Shown here one piece after another: positions 43,093 to 52,044 of a stretch of DNA of 64,000 bases. Position 1 is the stretch's first letter. Every line of letters begins with the position of its first letter. The notes beneath the pieces are model-generated. The model worked only from the letters and a program-made list of their open reading frames with translations. It did not search any database and had not been told where the DNA came from. A program made the translations under genes and the position numbers. The stretch comes from Chloroflexota bacterium (GTDB taxonomy: Bacteria > Chloroflexota > Dehalococcoidia > DSTF01 > RBG-16-68-14). The DNA lies in NCBI GenBank assembly GCA_029262675.1, contig JAJCYW010000009.1, forward strand, positions 111,198 to 175,197, written 5' to 3'.

Positions 43093-44136
43093 ATGGCCAA
43101 GACGAAACAGAAGAAGGACACCGCCCCCCGGCAGGTCGCGATGGTCTTCGATCTGAATAAGTGCATCGGCTGTCAGACCTGTTCTGTAGCCTGCAAGACG
43201 CTGTGGACGAACGAAGACAGCACGGACTACCAGTGGTGGTGCACCGTCAACACGCAGCCGGGGCGTGGCCATCCTCGCGACTACGAGGCGATGGGCGGCG
43301 GCTATCGCGATGGCGTGCCGCAGCCCGGCCGCCTGCCTGCCCGCCGCGAATGGGGCGGCGGTTGGGACTTCAACTACGACGAGGTCTTGTACGGCGGCAA
43401 GGGGAACTCGACGTTCCTCCAGCACGTCGGCGACGAGCCCGAATGGGGTCCGAACTGGGACGAGGACCAGGGCGCCGGCGAGTACCCGAATGCCTACTAC
43501 TTCTACCTGCCCCGGCTCTGCAATCACTGCACGAAGCCGGCCTGCGTGGACGCCTGCCCCCGCGATGCGATGTACAAGCGCTCTGAGGACGGCATCGTCC
43601 TGCGCGACGAGACGCGCTGTCGCGGCTACCAGTTCTGCGCCGAGGCCTGTCCGTACAAGAAGGTCTACTTTAACTTCCTGCGAAACGTCAGCCAGCAGTG
43701 CATCATGTGCTTCCCGCGCGTGGAACAGAACGTGGCGCCGGCCTGCGCGCGCCAGTGCCCGGGTCGCGCGGTCTGGTTCGGGATGCTGGACGACGCGGAG
43801 GGTCCGGTGTCCCAGCTCGTCAACAAGTGGAAGGTGGCGCTTCCCCTTCATCCTGAGTATGGCACTGACGCCAACATCTTCTACATTCCGCCGGTGGGTC
43901 CTGCCCGTCTCCACGAGGACCACAGCTTCGATGAGGAGACGCCCCGTATCCCACGGGAGTATCTGGAGAGCTTGTTCGGCCCGAAGGTCAACGCGGCTCT
44001 CGACACACTCACTACGGAGATGGCGAAGACAAAGAACGGTCGCAAGTCGAAGCTGATGGATACGCTCATCGCGTACTGGTGGAAGGACATGTTTAAGCCG
44101 TACGATCGCGACCCTGCGGAAATCAAATGGAAGTAG
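43093..44136 (+). CDS. Iron-sulfur beta subunit of a type II DMSO reductase family complex
   Basis: A 347-residue four-cluster ferredoxin subunit: 'CIGCQTCSVACK', 'CNHCTKPACVDACP', 'CRGYQFCAEACPYKK' and 'CIMCFPRVEQ...CARQCPGR'. The 3Fe-4S position is Tyr here (Trp in NarH). AGGAGG precedes the ATG; the frame upstream is a shadow of the gamma gene. It follows gamma by 30 bases and closes the alpha-ADH-AOR-gamma-beta series. No signal peptide. Confidence 0.93.
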   Translation: MAKTKQKKDTAPRQVAMVFDLNKCIGCQTCSVACKTLWTNEDSTDYQWWCTVNTQPGRGHPRDYEAMGGGYRDGVPQPGRLPARREWGGGWDFNYDEVLYGGKGNSTFLQHVGDEPEWGPNWDEDQGAGEYPNAYYFYLPRLCNHCTKPACVDACPRDAMYKRSEDGIVLRDETRCRGYQFCAEACPYKKVYFNFLRNVSQQCIMCFPRVEQNVAPACARQCPGRAVWFGMLDDAEGPVSQLVNKWKVALPLHPEYGTDANIFYIPPVGPARLHEDHSFDEETPRIPREYLESLFGPKVNAALDTLTTEMAKTKNGRKSKLMDTLIAYWWKDMFKPYDRDPAEIKWK

Positions 44137-44205
44137 GGGCGAATGGCGCGACCCGGACACGCCGCCGGAATGCTATCATTTGTCTGGCAAAGGGGGAAAT
44201 ACCTT

Positions 44206-45306
44206 ATGTCAGACACGATCCCGGAGCTCGTTGACCTCGAGTCGACGCTGCGCGCGCTCGGTAACAAGTACCGCCTCGAGATCCTGACCGCGCTGGGCCA
44301 CGGCGCGGCCAGCCCTACCGCCATCGCCCGAAACCTCGGTCTGCCGCGCCGGCGCGTCGAGCGGCACCTGGCAGTCCTTCTCGATTGTCATCTCGTCAAG
44401 CTGGAGCCCTCGAACAACGGCCGCGTCTACTCTCTCGACCGCGAGCAGGCTGCTTTGCTCAACGCAACTTTCGTGTCCGTGGTCGGTCGCATCGATATGG
44501 GCAATGGTGCGGGACTCGCCGGGTCTGCCGCCTCAGGCGTGGCGCTGTCGCTTCCGCCGGCGCCGGAGGCGTGCGAGCAGTGCCAAAACGCTTCTTTTGT
44601 GCGGGACGTGCTGGACGAGTCGCTTGAGAAGGTGCATGAGTACGATGTGCGCTTGAGGCAGATGTCGTCGCAGGTCTTGACGGCGCAAGAAGTGGAGCGA
44701 AAGCGCCTGTCGCGTGAGCTGCACGACGACACCGCGCAGGCGTTGACGTCCGTGCTCGTGCGGCTGCGTGTGCTTGAGCGTTCGGCGGACGACGAAGCAA
44801 CGCGCGAGGGACTGGCGGAGTTGAGGACGATCCTTGGTGACGCGCTGGAAGGCGTGCGCGCGTTGGCGATCGATCTGCGGCCGCGCGTGCTGGATGACCT
44901 GGGCTTGGAGATGGCGTTGGAGGCGCAGGTCCGCGATTTCACGCATCGCTGGCAGATCGAGGCGACGCTCTCTTCGGGCCGGCTTGGCCGGCTTCCCACT
45001 GAAGTTGAGCTGGTGCTCTATCGTGTCGCCCAAGAGGCGCTCTCTAACGTTGCGAAGCACGCCCACGCATCGCGAGTGGAGATAAGCCTTGCGAAGCGAG
45101 GCCGTGGACTGCGGATGCTCATCGAAGACGACGGCCGCGGGTTCGATGCGGACGCGGCCACGGACGCTGTGGACGGTTGCCTCGGGCTTTTTGGCATGAA
45201 GGAGCGGCTGGCGCTCGTCGGCGGAAGGCTTCGGGTTGAGTCGGCGAAGGGAGCGGGTACGCGTGTGTCGGCGGACGTATCGTTGCCCGCCAAACGGACG
45301 GACTAG
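44206..45306 (+). CDS. Hybrid regulator: ArsR-like HTH plus HisKA_3 histidine kinase
   Basis: A 366-residue soluble protein. Residues 15-80 are a winged helix of ArsR type ('LGNKYRLEILTAL', 'ARNLGLPRRRVERHLAVLLD'). After a linker with one 'CEQC' pair comes a NarX/DegS-type dimerisation domain with phospho-acceptor His173 ('SRELHDDTAQALTSVL') and an HATPase ('VAQEALSNVAKHAHA', 'IEDDGRGFD'). No membrane or PAS part. ATG 44206 follows AAAGGGGG; the frame from 44143 is unlikely. It is paired with the response regulator two bases downstream. An HTH where a sensor is expected suggests the kinase senses DNA, ligand or redox directly. Confidence 0.88.
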   Translation: MSDTIPELVDLESTLRALGNKYRLEILTALGHGAASPTAIARNLGLPRRRVERHLAVLLDCHLVKLEPSNNGRVYSLDREQAALLNATFVSVVGRIDMGNGAGLAGSAASGVALSLPPAPEACEQCQNASFVRDVLDESLEKVHEYDVRLRQMSSQVLTAQEVERKRLSRELHDDTAQALTSVLVRLRVLERSADDEATREGLAELRTILGDALEGVRALAIDLRPRVLDDLGLEMALEAQVRDFTHRWQIEATLSSGRLGRLPTEVELVLYRVAQEALSNVAKHAHASRVEISLAKRGRGLRMLIEDDGRGFDADAATDAVDGCLGLFGMKERLALVGGRLRVESAKGAGTRVSADVSLPAKRTD

Positions 45307-45308
45307 AG

Positions 45309-45971
45309 GTGAGCAGGAACATCTCCGTCCTGCTCGCCGACGACCACGCGATCCTGCGTTCCGGCTTGCGCGCCTTGCTGGCGCTAGAGCCGGATATGGA
45401 AGTTGTGGGGGAGGCATCGAACGGATCCGAGGCGGTGGAATTGACTCAGAGCCTATCTCCGGACGTCGTCGTCATGGACATTTCCATGCCCGAGATGGAT
45501 GGCCTGTCCGCGGCGAAACGTCTGCACGAGCGTGGGTACAAAGGTCACATTGTGATCCTGACGGTGCATGCGGAAGAGGCGTACCTGTTTCAGACGCTGC
45601 GGGTAGGCGCGTCCGGTTATGTGTTGAAGAGCTCCGCGGACGGCGAGTTGATGGACGCGATTCGCGCTGCCCATCGGGGCGAGGTGTTCCTCTACCCTTC
45701 GGCGGTGCAGAAAGTGCTGAAGGAGTACCGACGCGGCGTGCGAGGCGAAGGGGGCAAGACTGCGTACGCGACGCTGACGAGTCGCGAGGAGGAGGTGCTC
45801 CAGCTCACCGCGGCCGGCTTCACCAACCAGGAGATTGCGGGGAAGCTGATCATTAGCCCGAAGACGGTGGACACGTACCGGCAGCGCATCATGGAGAAGT
45901 TGAACCTCCATCATCGCTCGGAATTGGTGCGCTACGCGCTCAAGACGGGGCTACTCGCGCCCGGCGAGTGA
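45309..45971 (+). CDS. NarL/FixJ-family response regulator
   Basis: A 220-residue regulator: receiver domain with Asp57 ('DVVVMDISMPEMDG'), acidic pocket 'LADDHAILRSG', and a LuxR-type HTH ('LTSREEEVLQLTAAGFTNQE', 'SPKTVDTYRQRIMEKL'). GTG start two bases after the kinase stop. It should be phosphorylated by the kinase at 44206 and may control the molybdoenzyme clusters; the shared palindromes found here do not look like NarL sites, so its targets are unknown. Confidence 0.92.
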   Translation: MSRNISVLLADDHAILRSGLRALLALEPDMEVVGEASNGSEAVELTQSLSPDVVVMDISMPEMDGLSAAKRLHERGYKGHIVILTVHAEEAYLFQTLRVGASGYVLKSSADGELMDAIRAAHRGEVFLYPSAVQKVLKEYRRGVRGEGGKTAYATLTSREEEVLQLTAAGFTNQEIAGKLIISPKTVDTYRQRIMEKLNLHHRSELVRYALKTGLLAPGE

Positions 45972-45978
45972 GGTGTCT

Positions 45979-46857
45979 CTAGACGCCCAGGACGCGACGC
46001 GCGTTCTCGGACAAGATCTGCCGCCGCTCATCGTCAGTGAGTGGTAAGCGACTGATGCGTTCGGCGTCGCGAATGGGATGGCCCCACGGCCAGTCGGAGG
46101 CGAAGAGAACGCGCTCGACGCCTAAGCGCTGGAAGATCGCAACCACGTCGTCGTCGGGGATGAGCGGGGGATCGGCGCTGCCCTCCACCGCGAACGAGCA
46201 GTCGAAGAAGAGGTTCGGGTGGCGCCCCGCCAGTTCGAACGACTCGTCGACGTACCCTTCTCCGAGATGAGCGAGGACCAGCGTGAGGCGCGGAAATTGC
46301 TCCAGCACAGGTGCAAACGCGTTGGGGCTGGCGAATGCAGCCAGCTTTCGGCCGAAGGAGAGTCCGGAGTGCGAGATGATGGGAAGTTCCAATCGTTGCG
46401 CCTCTTCGTATAGAGGCCAGAGGCGTTTGTCGCTCGGTTCGTACCGCTGGTTTGCCGGATGGAGCTTGATACCGCGCGCGCCCGCGCTGAGGCAGGCGGT
46501 CAGCTCGGCAACGGCTCCTTCACCTCCCATGGATGGATCAACGCTGATGAACGGGATGAATTGTGGATACTGGCGTGCGACCTCGCAGGTCCAGGCGTTG
46601 CGGCGGCGCAGCCGCGCGATCGCTTCGGCGCCGGCTTCGTCTTTGGCCATCCCGCGAGACACCAACGCATCGCGCATTTCGGCAACGGGCGTCATGTTGA
46701 CCATGACCGCCGCTTCGATGCCGCCGTCCGCCATCAGCGTGACGTACTCCTCGATGGCTCCCGTGTGGCCGCTGCGGCCCGTACCCTGCTGGGCCTTGGT
46801 TCCCGCCTCAGCAGTCGGAGAGGTGTGGATATGCGAGTCAATAAAGGTGTCTGTCAT
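45979..46857 (-). CDS. Amidohydrolase (PF04909-type TIM barrel)
   Basis: A 292-residue metal-dependent hydrolase or decarboxylase: metal-binding 'FIDSHIHTS', 'AAVMVNMTPVAEM', 'RGIKLHPANQRYEPSD', 'PIISHSGLSF' and 'VLFASDWPWGHPIRD'. The ATG at 46857 begins right before the HxH motif; the frame to 46923 is longer without support. Convergent with the response regulator (seven-base gap), and its upstream region carries palindromic operator site 3. Substrates in this family range from cyclic amides to aromatic acids (decarboxylation). Confidence 0.87.
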   Translation of the reverse strand: MTDTFIDSHIHTSPTAEAGTKAQQGTGRSGHTGAIEEYVTLMADGGIEAAVMVNMTPVAEMRDALVSRGMAKDEAGAEAIARLRRRNAWTCEVARQYPQFIPFISVDPSMGGEGAVAELTACLSAGARGIKLHPANQRYEPSDKRLWPLYEEAQRLELPIISHSGLSFGRKLAAFASPNAFAPVLEQFPRLTLVLAHLGEGYVDESFELAGRHPNLFFDCSFAVEGSADPPLIPDDDVVAIFQRLGVERVLFASDWPWGHPIRDAERISRLPLTDDERRQILSENARRVLGV

Positions 46858-46948
46858 AAGAGTTTCGCCTTGCCTGCTTGCTGGGACGGAGCGAACGTGC
46901 AGTCGCGGGCGCGTACGGCCCACGACGTGCCTTTCCGTACCTACCGCT

Positions 46949-46974
46949 GTTAATTTAGCAGTTGCTAAGTTTAC
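46949..46974. promoter_or_regulatory. Palindromic operator, site 3
   Basis: Left arm GTTAATTTAGC, spacer AGTT, right arm GCTAAGTTTAC; 9 of 11 arm positions pair. It lies between divergent amidohydrolase (92 bases) and MMPL exporter (84 bases) genes and could control both. Confidence 0.7.
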
Positions 46975-47058
46975 AATGCCAACATGAAGTCATTCGGAGA
47001 TTCGCCCGAGTCTGTCTTTGGACCGCTGGCGGCGTAGGAAATCTGGGCTAGAAGCGAT

Positions 47059-49596
47059 ATGGCCACGAACGCCCTGTCTGATGACGCGCGAAATGGGAGC
47101 GAGCAACTCGTCCGGCTGCGTATGGAGGAGCGGCTTGGAACGTTTCCCGCGCGGGCGACGATAGAGGTGCGGACGAACGGGTTGTGGTCGTCGTTGGAAG
47201 GCGGCGAGCCACCGCCGTTGGCAGAACCGGCGGGGCAGCCGGCTGTACTTGTGGTCCCAGCGCCCCCCGGTTGGTGGGAGCGCGAGGGCTCCTACGAGCC
47301 GCCGGCCATAGAACCAAGCACTGCGCCTGACATCCCCCACCAGCCGCCGTCCACAGAGCCAAGCGTTGCGCCCGAGGTACGCTCCAGTCCCCAGCGCCAG
47401 TCCTTTCTCTTCGAACGCTGGCCGCGCATGGCTGCGCGCCACCCATGGCGAGTGCTGATAGGTACGCTGATCGTGATGGTTGCTCTTGGGGCGCTCTTCG
47501 TACAATTCGGCGGCCGCTACGCAGACAACTTCACCTTGCCCGGCACCGAATCGCAGCAATTGATCGACCTGCTGGACGAGCGCTTTCCCGCGTCCGCAGG
47601 AGACAGCGCCACTATCGTCATACGAGCGCCCGCGGGTGTCGACGACCCTGAAATCCGCACGAAGATCGAAGCGCTGGTGATGGAGTTGAACGCTCTGCCG
47701 GACGTCCTTGGCGCGATGTCGCCCTATCAGCGGCCGGGCGCCATCTCGCGCGACGGTACGATCGCCCGTATGACGGTTCAGTATGAGAAGCGCACAGAGG
47801 AATTGGAGACGGCGAGCATCGATGCGCTCCTGGACCTCCGCAGCGAGTATTCGACCTCCGAGCTGCAAGTGGAAGCCGGCGGTTCGGTGGCGAGAGCCGG
47901 CGAACACGGAGGTCCCGGCAGGACGGAACTAATCGGCATCGGCGCCGCCGTGGTCGTCCTAATGATCGCCTTCGGGTCCGTCGTGGCGATGGGTCTTCCG
48001 ATCCTCGTCGCGCTGCTGGCGCTGCTGGCCGGATTCTTCCTGGTCGGCGTTGGCACGTCCTTCTTCAGCGTCCCGTCCATGACGCCTCAGTTCGCGGCAA
48101 TGATCGGCATCGGCGTCGGCATCGACTACGCGCTGCTGATCATCACACGGTTCCGGGAGGGTCTCGCGCGGGGCCTCGGCGCCGAAGATGCGATCGTACA
48201 GGCGGAGGCGACGGCCGGCCGCTCGGTTGTGTTCGCCGGGTTCACGGTCGGGATTGCGTTACTGGGTCTCTGGGCGGTGGGAATACCGTTCGTGGCCTAC
48301 ATGGGTTCCGCAGGGGCCGTCGTGGTCGCCCTCTCCGTTGTCGTTGCTATCCTCCTCCTGCCTGCCATCCTCGGGCTCGTTGGGACGCGCATCGATAAGT
48401 GGCGAATCCCGTTTCTCGCCGCGTCGGCGCACGAGAGCGAGACGGGCATCGCCTACGGGTTCAGCCGCGCGATCCAGCGAAGGCCCTGGGTGTTCTTCGT
48501 GCTCTCGCTCGGGATACTGCTAGTCCTGTCGGCACCGGTGCTGGCGATGCGACTCGGTTCCTCGGATGCCGGCGGCCGGCCATCGTCGAGTACGACCAGG
48601 CGGGCGTACGACCTGTTGTCGGAGGGCTTCGGTCCTGGCTTCAACGGGCCTGTGCTGATCGGGTTCAGTCTGGACGAGCCGGAAATGACGGCGGCGGCGT
48701 TGGAATTGCTGCCCGCTATCCCCGCCATCGAAAGGGAGGACGGCATCGTCGCGGTCTCAGGACCGACGTTCAACGCATCGGGCTCGGCGGCTACGATCAT
48801 CGTCATACCCGAGACGGCGCCGCAGGCTGAGGAGACGACCGACCTTGTCCATCGCCTGCGGACGGCTGTGCCTGCCGCCCTGGAGGGGACGGGGATCGAA
48901 GCGTTCGCTGGCGGTACCACCGCAGTCTTCATCGACATCGACGACAAGATTCGCACTCGCGTGCCTGTGTTCTTCGCCGCCGTCATCGGGCTCAGCTTCA
49001 TCCTGTTGATGGTCGTATTCCGCTCCGTGCTGATCCCGCTCAAGGCGGCGATCATGAACGTGCTGTCGGTCGGGGCCGCCTACGGCGTCCTGGTGGCGGT
49101 ATTTCAGTGGGGCTGGCTCGGCGGCATGCTGGGCGTGGAAGGGACGGGCCCGATCGAATCGTTCCTGCCGATGATGATGTTCGCCGTGCTCTTCGGTCTC
49201 TCGATGGACTACGAGGTCTTTCTGGTGAGCCGGATCCAGGAAGAGTACTTAGAGACCGGCGACAACGCTGAGTCGGTCGCGCGCGGGCTCTCCGCGACGA
49301 CGCGTGTGATCTCTGCCGCGGCCGCGATCATGATCGCTGTGTTCCTCAGCTTCGCGATGAGCGATCAGCGCGTGATCAAGGAGTTTGGCTTCGGCCTTGC
49401 CACCGCGATCTTTCTTGACGCGACGCTCGTGCGGCTCGTCCTGGTACCTTCGATCATGCAATTGCAGGGAGACGCGAACTGGTGGTTCCCGAAGTGGCTA
49501 GACAAGCTCCTGCCGCGCATCGGGCTGCACGAGGGCCAATCTGTGTTCCCGGACCCGGCTCCAAACGATGGCGTCAGCCAGCCCGCGCCGGCCTGA
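47059..49596 (+). CDS. MMPL/RND-family transporter
   Basis: An 845-residue membrane protein with two blocks of about six helices separated by extracytoplasmic loops, as in MMPL lipid exporters. Signatures: 'FAAMIGIGVGIDYALLIITR' and 'FAVLFGLSMDYEVFLVSRIQ' (paired helix-4 and helix-10 segments), 'GFGPGFNGPVLIGF'. Unusually, about 115 residues precede the first helix, with a Pro/Glu-rich stretch ('EPSTAPDIPHQPPSTEPSVA'). MMPL proteins export lipids or hydrophobic compounds; here it may remove substrates or products of the molybdoenzyme pathway. Operator site 3 lies upstream. Confidence 0.9.
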   Translation: MATNALSDDARNGSEQLVRLRMEERLGTFPARATIEVRTNGLWSSLEGGEPPPLAEPAGQPAVLVVPAPPGWWEREGSYEPPAIEPSTAPDIPHQPPSTEPSVAPEVRSSPQRQSFLFERWPRMAARHPWRVLIGTLIVMVALGALFVQFGGRYADNFTLPGTESQQLIDLLDERFPASAGDSATIVIRAPAGVDDPEIRTKIEALVMELNALPDVLGAMSPYQRPGAISRDGTIARMTVQYEKRTEELETASIDALLDLRSEYSTSELQVEAGGSVARAGEHGGPGRTELIGIGAAVVVLMIAFGSVVAMGLPILVALLALLAGFFLVGVGTSFFSVPSMTPQFAAMIGIGVGIDYALLIITRFREGLARGLGAEDAIVQAEATAGRSVVFAGFTVGIALLGLWAVGIPFVAYMGSAGAVVVALSVVVAILLLPAILGLVGTRIDKWRIPFLAASAHESETGIAYGFSRAIQRRPWVFFVLSLGILLVLSAPVLAMRLGSSDAGGRPSSSTTRRAYDLLSEGFGPGFNGPVLIGFSLDEPEMTAAALELLPAIPAIEREDGIVAVSGPTFNASGSAATIIVIPETAPQAEETTDLVHRLRTAVPAALEGTGIEAFAGGTTAVFIDIDDKIRTRVPVFFAAVIGLSFILLMVVFRSVLIPLKAAIMNVLSVGAAYGVLVAVFQWGWLGGMLGVEGTGPIESFLPMMMFAVLFGLSMDYEVFLVSRIQEEYLETGDNAESVARGLSATTRVISAAAAIMIAVFLSFAMSDQRVIKEFGFGLATAIFLDATLVRLVLVPSIMQLQGDANWWFPKWLDKLLPRIGLHEGQSVFPDPAPNDGVSQPAPA

Positions 49597-49626
49597 GGCT
49601 CGAACTCGCGACCCTTTGCTTGGGAA
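49597..49626 (-). repeat. tRNA-Gly(CCC)-like 3' fragment, left copy
   Basis: Read on the minus strand it runs from the anticodon loop TTCCCAA through AGGGTCGCGAG to the T loop TTCGAGC, the 3' half of a tRNA-Gly(CCC) gene; stems are not preserved, so it is not a working tRNA. Bases 49605-49626 recur at 51912-51933 with one mismatch. Confidence 0.55.
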
Positions 49627-49866
49627 TCTCGTGCTCTGGGTAACGCGAGCTACTCGAGGCTCCAGATGCCCTAACCGTCACATCCTGGCCCTCTGCCCCT
49701 AAGAGCTTGGACCCTTTGCCTCCGACATTGTCCTAGCGCAGGCCCGAGTCCGTGAGAAGCAGCTCCGGCGGCGAGAAGGAGATTAGAAGTCCGCTGCCCT
49801 TGAGGTCCGAGGTCTCCCAAGATTCGGAGAGGTCGCCCAACAAGGGCAGTAGCGCGTCGAACCCTC

Positions 49867-49875
49867 TGGTACAAT
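49867..49875 (+). promoter_or_regulatory. Extended -10 promoter element
   Basis: TGG followed by TACAAT; no clear -35 box 17 bases upstream. It would serve the secreted esterase gene. Confidence 0.35.
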
Positions 49876-49943
49876 GCGACGCTGGGTGATTTAGCCCAGG
49901 GTTCTTCCCCCGCCGCGCATCCGGGCGCCATCGAGAGATTTGC

Positions 49944-51776
49944 GTGCTTTCATATAGAAGCCTCGCTCTGCTGGCCGTCGTTCTCGCCGCGGCCGTCCTC
50001 GCGTCGACCTCCCCCGTGGCGCAGGCAGGCGCCCCGCCCCTCTTCGACCCCCTCGAGTTCCTGGACGAGAGCACGCTGGACGTCGTCGTCTTGGACGACT
50101 GGCACGTCGACTCGGTGAACGGCACCACCCGGCAGAAGCTGATCGAGATCAAGGTCGCGGAGTGGTGGCCGGGGCAGGACTATCGCATCCCCGTACGCCT
50201 GATCGTCCCCCTCACGGGAACCGCCGCCGGCTTCCACATCACTGGAAACCACGACTACGGCAGCCTCGACAGCGATGCGGCCCTCAGCGGTCTCGAAGCG
50301 CAGTTGATCGCCGGCGGCGTCGGCGTCGTGTACACAGTCGTGCGGCGCGTAGAGGCTTCGCCAGGAGGCCAGCAGCTCCTCCAGGACATGACGAACCGTT
50401 TCCTGCAGACGCACAACCCACGCTACAGTTCTTTCTGGATTTATCCCATGACCCTCATGCGGGCCGCCACCGCCGCGTACGCGGAGACCGGCCACTTTGA
50501 GACGGGTAATGTAGCCGCCTCCGGCGCGTCGAAGAACGGCTACGCGCCTGCCGCCGCCCTGATCAACGACGGGCGCTTCACACTAACTCACTCCGTGGTC
50601 GCACCCGCCTATGGGTCGCCCGTGCGTATGTTCGAGCAGGCCGCTATGGACGAGGTCACCGCCGCGGACGACTGGTTCTTCGCGGCCCTCGACGCCGATG
50701 AGATCGACCCCGGCGAGCACACGCGCGCGTGGTACGCGGACAAGGCGTTTGGCGCGCCCGACTCCCTCCACGTCATCGCCCTCGCCGCCGGCTGGGCCTG
50801 GGAAGAGCTACGCCAACTGTCCGCGGAAGTGGCGCCCTACGTATACATCGCTGAGAGCTGGAGCCAACTCATGGCCCGCGGTGTCGACGTGCTGTTCGAG
50901 CCATACACGCACGACTGGGTGGCCTACGACATCCTCTGGGGCGCGCAGAACCACCCCGAGTTTCCCGTCTACTACAAGCCGAACGGCGGGCACGAGCAGA
51001 CTGCGCATCCCGCTGCGGAACCAGTCGTCCGGAACCTGGAAGCCGTTATTCTGAAGCACTTCTTCGGCAGCTCGCCCATGCTCGAGCCGCCCTCGTCGAC
51101 CCATCAGATCGTGGATGACGAACTGCGTGTCAGCGTGACGTTTGGCAGCGGGCCGGAGGCTGAGAGCGGCCGAATCTGGTGGATGTTCGACCGCCACCCG
51201 GGCGGGTCGGCACCGTTCCTCTGGGAACGGATCCCCGACGACCAGTGGATGGACATGACCCTTGATGCCCAGGAAGGCGCGTGGACGGCGACGATCCCGC
51301 TCGACCCGACTGCCTCCAACATCGAGTTCTTCTCCAACCACGGCCTTGTCGTTGACGGTTTCCAGACCTACCTCTCGAGTCCCTACACCCGAGCCGAACT
51401 GGACACCGATGGTGACGGTTGCTCTGACCTACAGGAAGACGGCAGCGACGAGACGCTGGGCGGCTTGCGCGATCCCCTGAACCCCTGGGACTTCTATGAC
51501 GTGGAGACGATCTCAGGGCCGGGCCAGGACGGCGTCGTCGACCTCCTGTTCGACATCCTCAGCGTTGTCAACCACTATGCGCCCACGGGTGCCCCGCCCT
51601 ACGATGCGCATTACGACCGGGGAGAGGCGGCAGGCCCCAACGCCTGGAACATGACGGCGCCGGACGGAGTGATAGACCTGCTTAACGACATCCTCGGGGT
51701 GATTAGTCAGTTCGACCACGACTGTCGGCCAGTCACACCGACGCCGACTGGCACACCGACCTCAGTCGTTCCGTGA
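49944..51776 (+). CDS. Secreted PhoPQ-regulated-protein-like alpha/beta hydrolase with dockerin-like tail
   Basis: A 610-residue exported protein. A signal peptide covers residues 1-28 ('LALLAVVLAAAVLAS...AQA'). Residues 30-380 resemble the PhoPQ-activated pathogenicity-related family, with the nucleophile in 'ASGASKNGY'. After a beta-sandwich region come a Ca-binding 'DTDGDGCSDLQEDG', two dockerin-like repeats ('DGVVDLLFDILSVVNHY' and 'DGVIDLLNDILGVISQF') and a Thr/Pro tail. Such repeats are common in Dehalococcoidia surface proteins. GTG start with weak GAGAG upstream. Flanked by near-identical tRNA-like remnants, so it may be on a small inserted segment. Confidence 0.82.
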   Translation: MLSYRSLALLAVVLAAAVLASTSPVAQAGAPPLFDPLEFLDESTLDVVVLDDWHVDSVNGTTRQKLIEIKVAEWWPGQDYRIPVRLIVPLTGTAAGFHITGNHDYGSLDSDAALSGLEAQLIAGGVGVVYTVVRRVEASPGGQQLLQDMTNRFLQTHNPRYSSFWIYPMTLMRAATAAYAETGHFETGNVAASGASKNGYAPAAALINDGRFTLTHSVVAPAYGSPVRMFEQAAMDEVTAADDWFFAALDADEIDPGEHTRAWYADKAFGAPDSLHVIALAAGWAWEELRQLSAEVAPYVYIAESWSQLMARGVDVLFEPYTHDWVAYDILWGAQNHPEFPVYYKPNGGHEQTAHPAAEPVVRNLEAVILKHFFGSSPMLEPPSSTHQIVDDELRVSVTFGSGPEAESGRIWWMFDRHPGGSAPFLWERIPDDQWMDMTLDAQEGAWTATIPLDPTASNIEFFSNHGLVVDGFQTYLSSPYTRAELDTDGDGCSDLQEDGSDETLGGLRDPLNPWDFYDVETISGPGQDGVVDLLFDILSVVNHYAPTGAPPYDAHYDRGEAAGPNAWNMTAPDGVIDLLNDILGVISQFDHDCRPVTPTPTGTPTSVVP

Positions 51777-51911
51777 TCTTGACAGCTCTATCGACGAGGC
51801 CGTAAGCGTCTCACTGCGCGAAGGTGGGCCGCTCGGGCGGCAGCGTTGCAGGTGTGTGCTTGAATCTGGAGCGGGAGACGAGGTTCGCCGCAGGTCCGCC
51901 TTAGGAGGAAG

Positions 51912-51933
51912 CTCGCGACCCTCTGCTTGGGAA
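51912..51933 (-). repeat. tRNA-Gly(CCC)-like fragment, right copy
   Basis: Matches 49605-49626 at 21 of 22 positions, in the same orientation, 2.3 kb away. Together they bracket the secreted hydrolase gene as direct repeats. Confidence 0.55.
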
Positions 51934-52044
51934 GCACTGGGTCTCTTTCAGCGCTGGCACCGGTGAAAGCCCGAGCACCGTAGCGCTGTAGCCACGAAGG
52001 CGAGCGAGAACAGAACCCCAGCTTCCAGTCGAATAGGCCGTGAC

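Larger units (their letters stand above)
49597..49943. other. Intergenic region with tRNA-like remnant and a candidate promoter
   Basis: About 350 bases. It holds the tRNA-Gly-like remnant (49597-49626), an extended -10 box, TGG TACAAT (49867-49875), and a small hairpin CTGGG/CCCAG just after it. No gene seen. Confidence 0.5.
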
